Assembly: GCA_051453625.1 (NCBI GenBank)
Contig: JBOZIK010000001.1
Location: 100,335,279 to 100,399,278, forward strand
Source: Welwitschia mirabilis
Taxonomy: Eukaryota > Gnetophyta > Gnetopsida > Welwitschiales
Length of the DNA stretch: 64,000 nucleotides
Direction: 5' to 3'
Under the pieces are notes generated by a model. It ran no database searches, had not been told where the DNA came from, and was given only the letters and a program-made list of their open reading frames with translations. The first letter of the stretch is position 1. Each line of letters begins with the position of its first letter. The translations under genes were made by a program, and so were the position numbers. Shown piece after piece: positions 34,938 through 47,352 of the stretch.

Positions 34938-35960
34938 TTATTTAGCTAATTGAATATTTGAGTTTGCAAGAACAAAAAGAATTTCTAAATTTATGCATAG
35001 GTGCAAGGAGGTTATTGATCTTATTTTAATTCTAGGTCCATTAGCACTAAGAGTAGTAACCAATACAAAGGAATTGGATGTTTTAATAGGGTCTTCTTCC
35101 AAAATGACCTTAGATGTGTTGTCTCCTCCAGCTGGGAAGATGAGCGATGATGTGATAGTGACTTTACTACTTACTCTCAAGCTTCTAATTATGCTTTTTA
35201 TCTTAGCAGCTGAGAGCTTGGAATGGCTAAATAACATGAACCCAATTAAGCTTATCCCTAATTTTTACTCGATCTTAATGGATAGAAATTGAATAAGGTA
35301 TTAAAGAAGAGGAGACTATTGAGAAATCCATTGATATGGTAAAAGACCAAGTTTATAGATATGCCAAGCTGGAGGAATCACTTTCATGGATCACTTTTGA
35401 ATGATTGAGACTCAAAATGAAAATCAATCAAAAATTTAAGGATCACATTAAAGACCTACAATGCATAGTTGTGAATATAAAGCATCAATTGTCTAGAAAG
35501 CAATACTATCTCTCTAAAGCCATTGTTGTAGAAAAGGCTATGAGGCTTATAAGGTGGGTTGTAGATCTAATTAGGATCAAATCTAATAAAAACCTACTTA
35601 TTGAGAGTCTGCATGAGAAGATTGATAAAGAAATCCTTCACCATAATACAGTGGTCAAAGATTATAATCTAATGAGCAAAAGAAAAGTGTACCAACTTGT
35701 AAATGCAAGAGTATGGAAGGACGATCGAGGAATATGATTGAAAGATGGGAAACATGGTGACCTTCATAAAATAAGAAACTGGAAAGAAAATTTTGAAGAA
35801 AGGGTAAAAAAGTATAAGATTGCATTTGTTACATAGAGGACACAGTTGCAGTTCTTCAAGGAGGTATTGCTTGGGTAGGATCTCGTTCCTATTTGCAAAG
35901 TGGGGGCAAGATCAAGACAATGGCAAAAACTAGGGCTCACACGATGGAGGATTTATTTAG
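34938..35960 (+). pseudogene. Decayed coding-like region, helical/coiled-coil type, family unknown
   Basis: An open stretch at 34993-35292 (99 codons, hydrophobic-rich) is followed by one at 35405-35737 (110 codons). The latter is rich in Lys/Ile/Leu/Glu with heptad-like spacing (IESLHEKIDKEIL). A further coding-like piece lies after a shift near 35850-35900 (EDTVAVLQGGIAWVG). The run of near-adjacent frames in one direction suggests one broken ORF of about 1 kb, possibly a retroelement gag or accessory ORF. No known motif is visible. Confidence 0.35.
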
Positions 35961-36222
35961 CTAGGATATAGAAGAATCTAGGCCCCATAGATCTAAAGAA
36001 GCTATCTCCTCTAGGAATGGTACTTAAAGGGATTGATGTTCTCTGCTTTGTTGTAACCTTATTAGGATTTTTATATCCTATTTAACCTACAGGGTAGATC
36101 ATGGGCAATTTTTGTATGCATGATAATTATAAAGATTCCAATAATTTATTAATGATGATTTTGTAATCCTAATGAAAAATCATGGATTTCGTTTGTGGAA
36201 GATGGCCCTCTTGTTTTGCATG

Positions 36223-36283
<61 letters not shown>
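36223..36283. repeat. (CT)n(TA)n compound microsatellite
   Basis: A pure CT run at 36223-36248 passes directly into a TA run to about 36283, ending just before the duplicated flank of a gap. Confidence 0.95.
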
Positions 36284-36284
<1 letters not shown>

Positions 36285-37240
36285 CTAATAGAGTAAATTT
36301 TAGTATTGTTAAAAAAGTATTAAAATAAAATATATTNNNNNNNNNNNNNNNNNNNNNNNNNNNNNNNNNNNNNNNNNNNNNNNNNNNNNNNNNNNNNNNN
36401 NNNNNNNNNNNNNNNNNNNNNNNNNNNNNNNNNNNNNNNNNNNNNNNNNNNNNNNNNNNNNNNNNNNNNNNNNNNNNNNNNNNNNNNNNNNNNNNNNNNN
36501 NNNNNNNNNNNNNNNNNNNNNNNNNNNNNNNNNNNNNNNNNNNNNNNNNNNNNNNNNNNNNNNNNNNNNNNNNNNNNNNNNNNNNNNNNNNNNNNNNNNN
36601 NNNNNNNNNNNNNNNNNNNNNNNNNNNNNNNNNNNNNNNNNNNNNNNNNNNNNNNNNNNNNNNNNNNNNNNNNNNNNNNNNNNNNNNNNNNNNNNNNNNN
36701 NNNNNNNNNNNNNNNNNNNNNNNNNNNNNNNNNNNNNNNNNNNNNNNNNNNNNNNNNNNNNNNNNNNNNNNNNNNNNNNNNNNNNNNNNNNNNNNNNNNN
36801 NNNNNNNNNNNNNNNNNNNNNNNNNNNNNNNNNNNNNNNNNNNNNNNNNNNNNNNNNNNNNNNNNNNNNNNNNNNNNNNNNNNNNNNNNNNNNNNNNNNN
36901 NNNNNNNNNNNNNNNNNNNNNNNNNNNNNNNNNNNNNNNNNNNNNNNNNNNNNNNNNNNNNNNNNNNNNNNNNNNNNNNNNNNNNNNNNNNNNNNNNNNN
37001 NNNNNNNNNNNNNNNNNNNNNNNNNNNNNNNNNNNNNNNNNNNNNNNNNNNNNNNNNNNNNNNNNNNNNNNNNNNNNNNNNNNNNNNNNNNNNNNNNNNN
37101 NNNNNNNNNNNNNNNNNNNNNNNNNNNNNNNNNNNNNNNNNNNNNNNNNNNNNNNNNNNNNNNNNNNNNNNNNNNNNNNNNNNNNNATATATAACTACTT
37201 GAGTAAATGGTAGTATTGTTAAACAAGTATTAAACTAACA
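36279..37240. other. Assembly gap (36337-37186) flanked by a duplicated 52-bp sequence
   Basis: The left flank (36279-36330) and right flank (37189-37240) are near copies. Both read ATATAACTA, then GAGTAAAT, TAGTATTGTTAAA and AAGTATTAAA in order. The gap therefore probably hides, or collapses, a tandem repeat. Confidence 0.85.
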
Positions 37241-39396
37241 TTTGTTAGTTAGTGTAAGATCAAACTTTAATAGTCCTAAACAAATGTGATAATTGTAAGT
37301 CATGCCTTGATGATCCCAAACCTTTTCCAAATTTTTAAAATCTAGTTAGAGCTCAAACATATCATTATACCATCCAAATCCTTTATTAGGCTTGATATGT
37401 CCCTTGGATTTGCTTGATATATCCCTTAGATTAAATTCTCCCTTAGGCTTGATATCCCTTGGGTTTAATTTGCATGTGACCTTAAAAGGGAAAAAAGAAA
37501 GGGAAAAAAAGAAAAGAAAAAGAAAAGATACTAAAATACTGTAAAACCCATCCCCAAAAGAACCCAATCACATTTTAAGATGTAGTCTCAAAAAACGACC
37601 AATCACATTTTGAAACATGTTAGGGCACAAACCCTCACACAATGGCCTTTAAAAATCAAAATTTTCTAATTTAAAAGGGGGGATCGTTAACAAATAAGGA
37701 TAGAAGAGGGAAGTTTTTGGAACAAAACCGAAGTACATTCTTTTGCCCTTATCTTAGATCACCCTTTCGATAAAGTGCTACCCAAGCATCCTTGTAATGA
37801 TGCTTCACCTAATGTTGTGGCAACAATATCATGTAACCTTCCCAACATCATCCCTCTAAGTTTTGGTTTCGCAACCACCTTTTCCTCTAAAACTCCTGTC
37901 CTCACTCATTCTGACCTCTTCCCCCGTCACAGCCTGTTGCTCCCTTAGCAGACGTTTTCTACATTCTTTCGGACATGCATAAGCCCTTATAATTAAAGAC
38001 AATTAAGTAAGTGTCATTTAGATTGCTATTTCATATATTTTATTAATATTCTACATCGGGTTCTTTGTTAAGTGTAACATTTTAATAACTTCAATATTTG
38101 TTTTTACTTACTTTATTTTTCATTGCAGCCCCTTTCTTATTTTAGTTTACTACTTTCATATGTTGTTCCTTGTTTTAACATAAGTGATGTAGTCCTTGCA
38201 ACTTAGAACCAGTAACTATCTAACTCTTATCCCATTATTATCCTTTTATTAATAACCTAGGTGGGGTTGATGTTGTAAGGTTGTATTTCTCCCCTTTTCG
38301 ATTTGACACTAGAAGGAGGGTCCTTTTGTTCCAACCATTGCAGTGTTTGATTAAAACTCTATGTCATCATTTTGTTACTACTAGCTTACTATTGTCTAAT
38401 TCTTTTTAAAAAAAGATATAAAAAATTGTTTTTTTATCTAGGTTTGTTCTATTCTAAGTGTTGTACATTAAAATGTTGCTTTTATTATGTCTTTTAGAAA
38501 ACTATCTCACATATTTTACATTACTACTACTTCTTGTGCTTGGTATCTTGAGATTTAATTTTGAGCCTTAATTCTTAACTCTAACTCCCAACTTAGTATC
38601 TGTGAGCCTCATATCTTCTTGGTTCATCCTTGGATGTAACTCCTTAAATGTGACATCTTTTACTTCCGCCTTTGGATGTTATATCTTAAAACCTTGCCTC
38701 AGGGCATTACGTCTCCCCCTTTTTTGTTTTTTTTTAAATGTCATTTTTCTATTGCTTCTAAGCATTTGTTGTGAGGCCAAATTAATCATCTTTAACATTA
38801 TTATTAGAGTATGTTCCAAGCTCATTTGACTGCCTTTTAGTGGAACAATAGCAAAAGCTAATTTGCGACTATGAATAATCAAAAGGGAATAGTTGTCTAG
38901 CATTTTTGACTATTTCTGGATGATATCATAAGCCTGATCCGTTCATTGTACTATTAGTAGATTTGTAACAGACAATTGATGAGATGATCACAAAGTTTAA
39001 AAGCATGACGAGCTCTTAAGCCAACACCTTCGCATCGATTACTGGACTCGACACAATCATTAGGTATGCCTTAGAAATGTTTTAGATGTATTAGAGTTGC
39101 AAATGCAATGTGATGATTAAATGAAGGCTATTCTAGGGCCAATAACAGGAGTTGGAACATTGCCCACCCCCTAGTCATCCAGAAGAAGGTAGGAGAGAAG
39201 TAAATTCTGAGAAGATTTGCAGAAGCTCATTTGATAGGGCATTAGTGAATGGTTACATATGAACGATCGTCCTCTTATCTTGTTTAGACAAAGCAAGTGG
39301 ATGACGGTCTGTAACCAACAAATAATCATTACATGTATTGTTAAGTTTATATTGTAACTGCCCACCTACCATTTACCTCTCGTTCACTAGCTACTC
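37241..39396. other. Unassigned stretch
   Basis: There is a short cluster of CTTGATATNTCCCTTGG words at about 37390-37460 and poly-purine A/G runs at 37490-37530. I see no gene or domain. Some of this may be LTR of the element whose primer-binding site is at 40702. Confidence 0.35.
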
Positions 39397-39986
39397 NNNN
39401 NNNNNNNNNNNNNNNNNNNNNNNNNNNNNNNNNNNNNNNNNNNNNNNNNNNNNNNNNNNNNNNNNNNNNNNNNNNNNNNNNNNNNNNNNNNNNNNNNNNN
39501 NNNNNNNNNNNNNNNNNNNNNNNNNNNNNNNNNNNNNNNNNNNNNNNNNNNNNNNNNNNNNNNNNNNNNNNNNNNNNNNNNNNNNNNNNNNNNNNNNNNN
39601 NNNNNNNNNNNNNNNNNNNNNNNNNNNNNNNNNNNNNNNNNNNNNNNNNNNNNNNNNNNNNNNNNNNNNNNNNNNNNNNNNNNNNNNNNNNNNNNNNNNN
39701 NNNNNNNNNNNNNNNNNNNNNNNNNNNNNNNNNNNNNNNNNNNNNNNNNNNNNNNNNNNNNNNNNNNNNNNNNNNNNNNNNNNNNNNNNNNNNNNNNNNN
39801 NNNNNNNNNNNNNNNNNNNNNNNNNNNNNNNNNNNNNNNNNNNNNNNNNNNNNNNNNNNNNNNNNNNNNNNNNNNNNNNNNNNNNNNNNNNNNNNNNNNN
39901 NNNNNNNNNNNNNNNNNNNNNNNNNNNNNNNNNNNNNNNNNNNNNNNNNNNNNNNNNNNNNNNNNNNNNNNNNNNNNNNNNNNNNN
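39397..39986. other. Assembly gap (590 bases) in a CCTACC/CTCACCTA-rich tract
   Basis: Both sides consist of short pyrimidine-rich words: CCCACCTACCATTTACC on the left, and CACTTACCACTCACCTA plus ATTGCTC(G/A)CATATTGCTCACC on the right to about 40070. A minisatellite across the gap is likely. Confidence 0.7.
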
Positions 39987-40701
39987 TAGTCACTTACCAC
40001 TCACCTAACGCCCATTGACCCCTTACCTATTGCCCACATATTGCTCGCATATTGCTCACCTACTACCTATCCAAAGTTATAAAAACCCCCCATAGGCATC
40101 CTTTTTCTACATCCTTCTTTGCATTGAAGTAGCTTGTGATATTGGAACATCTTGGAAAAGGGATCCATTTATTTATGATAGAAGTTTTCCTAAGTGCGAG
40201 GCTGTGTTTCGTTCATTGAGAGACTACTATTTGTAAGTGGATGCATTTGAAGTGCAATTGGTAATAAAAACAAGAATGCTTTTTCTCAAAATCATCTCTC
40301 TCTGTCTTTCTTATGTTTTATGTTAAGGTCAATTTAATGCTATTCTAGATTGAATTTGATTTTGATATAGAGCACATGCTACTTGGGTAATAACAAGTTA
40401 GTAATTTTTTTAGTCAATTACATTTAGGACATTTAATCTTCATTCCGTCGCATGCTCATTTCCATTGCATTACATTCTATTCCATCATCAGCATCTCTGA
40501 TTTGCTTCTTTAGTTATTGAAACTACAAAAAACAATGATGAATTTGTTTTACAATGAATTAATCTTCCAACATTCATTTGTTTTCTTTACTAGTTTACAA
40601 TTTTTAGGTTGTACCTTATGTTAGTGTGTGTCGTGCTAAGACTATAGGTTTAATTGATAAGCAAATAATTATTTCATTAATGCACACTTGAGTGACAAAC
40701 A

Positions 40702-40725
40702 TTTTGGCATCATTTCTAGGAAATC
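40702..40725 (+). promoter_or_regulatory. Decayed Ty3/Athila-type primer-binding region
   Basis: TTTTGGCATCATTTCTAGGA aligns with the plant Tat/Athila consensus TTTTGGCGCCGTTGCCGGGG. It follows GACAAACA, a plausible LTR end, and lies upstream of the Athila-like gag/pol at 42-45 kb in the same orientation. Confidence 0.5.
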
Positions 40726-40903
40726 GTTTAGGATTGAAAGGTTGGTTCTCATTACACAAGTAACTAACTTGATTTCAAGATTATTTTCTCATGTTGTGTT
40801 GTCTATCTACTTTTTCTTTCTTTTTGTTTGTATTTCAATTTTTGTTTTATATTGATTATTGGTTTTCTTTCTGTGTGAACACGAGGATTACTACTATTAC
40901 AAC

Positions 40904-41907
40904 AAACTTGGCCTACACTTTGTGCTTCATGTGATATAACTGAGTGTCATTTACATTGTTGTTCTAACCTCCTCCTNNNNNNNNNNNNNNNNNNNNNNNN
41001 NNNNNNNNNNNNNNNNNNNNNNNNNNNNNNNNNNNNNNNNNNNNNNNNNNNNNNNNNNNNNNNNNNNNNNNNNNNNNNNNNNNNNNNNNNNNNNNNNNNN
41101 NNNNNNNNNNNNNNNNNNNNNNNNNNNNNNNNNNNNNNNNNNNNNNNNNNNNNNNNNNNNNNNNNNNNNNNNNNNNNNNNNNNNNNNNNNNNNNNNNNNN
41201 NNNNNNNNNNNNNNNNNNNNNNNNNNNNNNNNNNNNNNNNNNNNNNNNNNNNNNNNNNNNNNNNNNNNNNNNNNNNNNNNNNNNNNNNNNNNNNNNNNNN
41301 NNNNNNNNNNNNNNNNNNNNNNNNNNNNNNNNNNNNNNNNNNNNNNNNNNNNNNNNNNNNNNNNNNNNNNNNNNNNNNNNNNNNNNNNNNNNNNNNNNNN
41401 NNNNNNNNNNNNNNNNNNNNNNNNNNNNNNNNNNNNNNNNNNNNNNNNNNNNNNNNNNNNNNNNNNNNNNNNNNNNNNNNNNNNNNNNNNNNNNNNNNNN
41501 NNNNNNNNNNNNNNNNNNNNNNNNNNNNNNNNNNNNNNNNNNNNNNNNNNNNNNNNNNNNNNNNNNNNNNNNNNNNNNNNNNNNNNNNNNNNNNNNNNNN
41601 NNNNNNNNNNNNNNNNNNNNNNNNNNNNNNNNNNNNNNNNNNNNNNNNNNNNNNNNNNNNNNNNNNNNNNNNNNNNNNNNNNNNNNNNNNNNNNNNNNNN
41701 NNNNNNNNNNNNNNNNNNNNNNNNNNNNNNNNNNNNNNNNNNNNNNNNNNNNNNNNNNNNNNNNNNNNNNNNNNNNNNNNNNNNNNNNNNNNNNNNNNNN
41801 NNNNNNNNNNNNNNNNNNNNNNNNNNNNNNNNNNAAACTTGGCCTACACTTTGTGCTTCATGTGATATAACTGAGTGTCATTTCCATTGTTGTTCTAACC
41901 TCCTCCT
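40904..41907. other. Assembly gap (40977-41834) flanked by a near-exact 73-bp duplication
   Basis: Bases 40904-40976 and 41835-41907 are the same sequence with one visible difference (TTTAC against TTTCC). The gap is thus either inside a tandem repeat or an overlap that the assembler failed to merge. Confidence 0.95.
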
Positions 41908-42349
41908 TCCACTTCATGTGATTTGGAAGAGTGTTGCCACTAGGGTATAAAGAAGTTTGTTTAACATTTTGTGACCATGCAGGGTAACACTAAAGCATCA
42001 TAGAGAAAACCATTTCTTTAAAAGGACTATTAAAAACGTTTTGGTTGATTTCCATTCAATAATTAGAGTTGAGAAAGAAAAAAAAATTATTTTACGAATA
42101 GAGCCTGATACTTTTTCTACTTTTATTTGTAATAATTTTCAAAGCACTTTTTCAAATGTTCCTTATTCATTCACCTCTTAACCTAACCCTCTATTAAACA
42201 CCACCTTCAACAACCCTTCAAATAATCTTTCATGTTCCTCAAACATGTCTCCAAGTTCTAAAATTTCTTCCTAATCCTTTAAATAAATCATTTTAAGTAG
42301 GAAGAGAGAAGTTTAGAACACTTTTGAGTTACATGTAGGGTGTGACATA

Positions 42350-43330
42350 GAATTGAAAAATTTCACTACCTATCCACCATTTTTAGGAGAGGACGGTGAG
42401 GACACTTTTCAACAGTTAATTCAAATTGAGCAACTTATCCTTAACTTATAAAATAAAAACAAAAAAAAAAAAAGTTAGCGATAGATGGTAATCTTTCCTT
42501 TTACCTTAAGAGGAAAAGCCAAAGAAGAAGAGAGGTCACAGACTTTTCCCAATAGTGCCATGAAGATTATGCAAAAACCTATGAAAGCTTTCTTATAGCA
42601 ACTTCATCCAATTCCATGGATGATGTTTCAAGAGGAGTTGAACATTTCTATTATGGGCTTAAAGGTCAAACTAAATAACTTGTAGATTTTGCTTTTGGAA
42701 GTAATCTTCTAAATATAACTTTAGAGGATTCTTGGAAGTATTTAGAGTAGTTTGTAAAAACTAGTAAAACCTAACCAAAACTAGCACTTAGGGAAAACCA
42801 ATCTGTATCCCAAATGTTTAAAGATCCTAATAAAGTCCAACATGATAAACCAATTCTCCACGCCAACTTCATTAGAGATGTAACTACCAACTTAGATAAG
42901 TGCAATATAGCTGTAGCTGGTGCTAAGGTGATAAATGAGAAACCCTCATCTCCTTACTCCTTTTGTGAAATTTATGGAGATAATTCCCACATGACCAAAG
43001 AATGTCTAGTGTTACCCACTTGTAAAGAGATGTTTTTCAAAGAAGTTTGTGCTTTCAATCAAAGGTCTGATATGAATAACAATAGGTAACAATTTTAATA
43101 AAGAATAATGGGCCCCCACCTATTTTTGAAACCTCTTTTGGAAATAGATTTAGGAATTGAAATTTCCAATCACGTTCTTTCAACTATCAAAACAACTGAG
43201 GTGATTCAATTTGTAATTCAAGTGAAGAACTTAGGAAAATGCAATATACCACTAACAAACACATTGAAAATCAAAGCAAAAACATTGAAAATCTCATATG
43301 GTTATTACAGAAAAATATGTTAGGAAATTA
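42350..43330 (+). pseudogene. Athila-like element 1: gag remnant
   Basis: Near 42360-42400 the frame reads TYPPFLGEDGEDTFQQ, resembling the start of plant Ty3 gag. The longest open part (42814-43089) ends with a knuckle-like C-x-I-x-G-x3-H-x4-C pattern (FCEIYGDNSHMTKEC); the second Cys is Tyr. Stops and shifts elsewhere show decay. A further open frame, 43108-43323, has no clear domain. Confidence 0.6.
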
Positions 43331-43559
43331 AATGTCCCAAGATATTCTTGCTATCCCAATCCTTCCTAAACCAAATGATGTAAAAAAGGATTGGAAAGTC
43401 CCAATAAAGAGAATACAAGGGATAACTATGATATTAAAATACTTGAGAGTCCCAATTTTCCTTTAAAGAGAAATGAAACACCAATCAAGTGCAAAAATGC
43501 AAGAAACCAGCCACTCCATGGCTTGAGAAATTGACAACCAATCCATCTATGATGAATAC

Positions 43560-44000
43560 CTCTAGGCCATAATACAAGATATGAGTATAAACTTACCTTT
43601 TTGGAAAGTCTTTAAAGACAACCCCAAGTATGGTAAGGTGTGAAGTGATTTAAAGACGAGAAAACAAGAACAAACCATACCTCTTTTCATGGAACAAACT
43701 ATCTTCAATTTAGTCATGCAAAAATGCCCAACATTTAAAGACCATGAGGTTGCAACTACAAGAATTGTACTAGAAGCAAACAAGAGAATAAAAAAGGCTT
43801 TAATTGATATTGGAGCTAGTGTTAATGTTATTCTACTTCATATATGTAAAAAGTTTGTGTTATAAAATAGGGTAGTGCAAATTCTATTAGAGATGCTGAC
43901 GTAACCATTAAATGACCTAGAGGAATCATCAAACCGTTAGTGATTCAAATTGAAGAAGATTACTACCCCATAGATGTGGTTGTGGTTGAAGATAAGCATG
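43560..44000 (+). pseudogene. Athila-like element 1: protease remnant
   Basis: WKVFKDNPKYGKV at about 43600-43640 is followed at about 43795-43840 by KKALIDIGASVNVI, the aspartic-protease active site with D-I-G-A-S in place of the usual D-S/T-G-A-S. PRGIIKPLVIQIEEDYYPID follows in a neighbouring frame (about 43915-43975), as in Athila proteases. Stops interrupt the frame. Confidence 0.72.
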
Positions 44001-44639
44001 AAAGAGGTTATCCATTCTTCTAGAAAGAGATTTTTGTGCTACTACACACTGTGTCGTAGATACTTGAACTGGTATAAGAAATTTATTATAAGAGTCTTTG
44101 ATGCAGCAGAGAAGGATATAAAGGATAACTTAGAAACCAATGAAAACATCAAATCCATGATGCTCCTTCAACACCATGCCATAGAAGAAAGGTTATTAAC
44201 CTTACCCAATAAATCTTTGTTTGATGGTCATTTTGAATTTGTTAACATTGATGTAGCCTTAATTGTTCAAACCCTTGTAGTCATGACTATGATATTTTAA
44301 GCAACGACCAATAAATAGAAATGAATAATACTTTTGAAACCATTACTGAATATGATATCTAACAAGTGCTATCTATTAAAACCTTACTTCATGAAGATGG
44401 ATGTTCAACTTTTATGAGTGATGATTATTAAATTCATTTTAAATAATTACCCAATGGTTTAAAGTACATCTTTCTTCATAATAACCCTAAGAAACCTCTA
44501 ATGATTAGGGAACACCTTACTCTACAATAAGAGGAAGCCTTGATTTAACTTCTTACATCCAAAATACATGATTTTGCTTAGACTCATAAAGACCTTAGTG
44601 CCATTATCCCCTTTATTATTTAACTTAAAGTTTATTTGT

Positions 44640-45365
44640 AGGATAATGCTAAACCAATTCAGCAATCCCAAAGAAGACTAAATCCAGCTCTTAAAAAAAA
44701 ATTATAAAGGTTACATTGTTAAATGTATAGATCCTAAAATTATTTATGCCATTTCGAATAGTGAGTGGATTACCCCTTTAACTATAGTACTAAAGAAAGG
44801 TGGAAAGTAATGAGTGTGTATAGATTTTCAAAAACTCAATGATGTGACCAAAAAAGATCATTGCCTATTGTCCTTTCTAGGCCAAGTGCTTGACTGCATC
44901 GAAACCCACTCATATTATTGTTTTCTTCATGGTTATAGTGGCTATAATCAAGTTTGCATAGCTAGTGAAGACCAAGCTAAAATAACTTTTATCTCATCCT
45001 TCGATACTTTTGCCCTAAGGAAAATGCCCTTTGGTTTATGTAATGCACCAAAAAGCTTTTAAAGAGCTATGATGGACACCTTTTCAGGTATGAATGAAGA
45101 ATCTGTTAAAATTTTCATAGATGATTTTTCTATCTTTAGAGATCCTTTTAATCAAATTATGAAAATATAGAGCAGATCTTAGGTTGTTGCATTTCAAGTA
45201 CTTAAGTTAAAAGAAAAGTCATTTTTTAGTGAAACAATGTATTATGTTAGGGCATCATATTTCTATGAAGGCATAAGAATGAACATAGCCAAAATTGACA
45301 TCATGCATAATCTTTCTCCACACACAAGTGTCAAATAAATAAGACCTTTTTTTGGGCATGTTGGA
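44640..45365 (+). pseudogene. Athila-like element 1: reverse transcriptase remnant (truncated after RT)
   Basis: Near 44655 it reads IQQSQRRLNPALKK, then SEWITPLTIVLKKGG and (44814 on) CIDFQKLNDVTKKDH. GYSGYNQVCIASEDQ and MPFGLCNAPKSF follow, then a stop where Gln is usual. The catalytic box reads FIDDF at about 45115-45130. The RT end (KSHFLV, FFGHVGL) is visible to about 45365, where similarity stops with no RNase H or integrase. The D-D pair is kept, but the frame is broken. Confidence 0.82.
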
Positions 45366-46156
45366 TTAGAACTGGAGACATTATTAGTGCTACTTTCCTC
45401 AGGGGTATGAAATGGGCAAGAAGATGTAATAGGATGAAACTGGCAATGACTTACTAATAATGGAATGGAGAGACATCGATTTAACCCATTTTGTAAAATA
45501 TTTGGTGACAGTGATGATGTATTGATGGCATTTAGATGATGGTGGTGAAATGGCTTCGATAAAATGAAGACCCTCTGTTTAAAAGGATCAACAAATATTG
45601 AAAGTGTAAAGGGATGAGACTAGGGCATGGATAAGATTTTCACAAATGTAGCATTGATGGCAATGATGAACATGATAACCACAATTCGCTTTCATTATGG
45701 ACCAATAAAAGCATTGATGTCTATGAAATATGCATTAGGATATCCAACATATTATCCATCATGTAATTCATGGAGAGCTTGGGATGCCTTAGGTTCATCA
45801 AGGCATATGAGTAGCAAACCAAGAAATGCTTACTTATAAAGAACACCATCTTGTAGCTGGCAATAAAGAATACAATAACATAATCTATTACATTAAGATT
45901 GGGCAAATTGGATAGGTAATAATTAGTTATTAGGTACTGTAGAGGTCATGATATCAAGGTGACGTGAAAGTTGTCAATATTTGTCTTTCTCTGATGGCTT
46001 GGTAACCTAGGACTGTGAAGATATGGGATTGTGGATGAAAGGATAGGTGAATATTAGGTAAATGAAGGATGAGGTTAGTAGTGAGATCTAGGATGTGGTT
46101 CTCAACTCAATACATGAGGATGATTGTGTGTTTTTCAAACTCATAAAAGAGGGATT
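45366..46156. other. Unassigned stretch between two Athila-like elements
   Basis: No RNase H or integrase signal of element 1 continues here, and no other gene is recognised. The rich ATGATG/GATGG wording has no repeat unit I can define. The element 1 deletion or breakpoint is at its left edge. Confidence 0.4.
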
Positions 46157-47319
46157 TGTGATAACATGCAAATATTGACATTCAAACCAAGTATATTTGA
46201 TCAATTTAGGTTAGGCAAAGACATTAAAATAGCTGTTTTATCATAAAATTATATCTTCAACCATTTTTTAATATAATTATGAACTTATGCATTTTCCCAT
46301 GATATATCTATGATACTTTGAGGATTACATATTAAAATATGAAGCCAATTCAACTGAAAACGTCATTGTTTTTATCCAGATCACTGTTGCTGTTGGCCCT
46401 TTGTAGTAGAATGCATCAAGAGTTATGTTCTGGAGTGATCACGGGAAAACGATCAACTTGCACTTATGGGGTCAGGAAAATATAGCATCAAACTTCAATA
46501 AATTATGCAATTGTAAAACTATAAAATTTCAAATTAAAAACCCCAAAGTGTAAAGCCCTAATTGACAAACCCTAATCCTATTTTTGCTGATAAAAAGGGC
46601 CAAGAACTCTCATTTATGTTAACTTTTGACTAACAAAAATAGTTGGATTCCTTAAACTGTCAACCATCTAGGAGAAGGCTAGCTTGGAAACTAGTGTTGA
46701 GGAGTTTGTATCAATGTCACCTTCTTTCATCAATGTAATGTGATTCCTATTTTTCATGAAATAATAGTTATTCATCTTTGACTTTGAGTGTAGTTAGCAT
46801 TGTCATTTTAAGACTTGAATAAAACCACATTGTTGAGTATTTTTTATTACTAAGTGAGTTCTTTAAATTTACCTCTTGGGTGTTGCTACTTTGTCTGATG
46901 GATCTTAAACATGTTTATTCTTACTTTCCATGCTTATAAAAGGCTATGAGGTATCAAATTGACAAAGGGATTCACCAACACTCATGTGGTGAATGAGCTT
47001 ATGTCACCACGATCTGACCCATCATGACCTAGTAATTTAAGATTTATTTCAAGAATTCATAAGATATTGTTGGAGTAAAGGTTTCCTATTGGATGATTTA
47101 AGTTAGAACTTTGGAGTTAGCTCATTTTCCTAATTCTCCATTCAAGTTCAAACTCATTACAATTTTGATTTTTTGTTTTGTTTTAAATCATTATAGGTTA
47201 AGATAATTTTGTGTTATTTCTATTGAGTCTTATACCTCGATTTATCCATGTGGAAAGAATGACATTGAGACTTTATTACAAAGAGGATCTTAGTTTTAAA
47301 ATTGTAAAATCTAGACACA
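46157..47319 (+). repeat. Athila-like element 2: 5' LTR
   Basis: It begins TGTGATAACATG and ends ...GACACA about 7 bp before the primer-binding region. The first 200 bp match 54660-54850 (TGTGACAACATG start; shared GACATTAAAATAG, TTTTATCATAAAATTAT, AACTTATGCA, AGGATTACAT). Length is about 1.16 kb. Confidence 0.72.
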
Positions 47320-47325
47320 AATATC

Positions 47326-47352
47326 TTTTTGGCACTATTGGTGGTAATAATG
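47326..47352 (+). promoter_or_regulatory. Athila-like element 2: decayed primer-binding region
   Basis: TTTTTGGCACTATTGGTGGT corresponds to TTTTTGGCGCCGTTGCCGGG of plant Athila/Tat elements (Asp-tRNA primer), directly after the LTR end. CpG positions have been lost. Confidence 0.6.

Noticed and set aside
36309-37226. 305-codon - strand frame
   Set aside because: It is the 850-base gap read as open.
39338-40018. Frames of 200-226 codons on both strands
   Set aside because: They span the 590-base gap; only the ends are real sequence.
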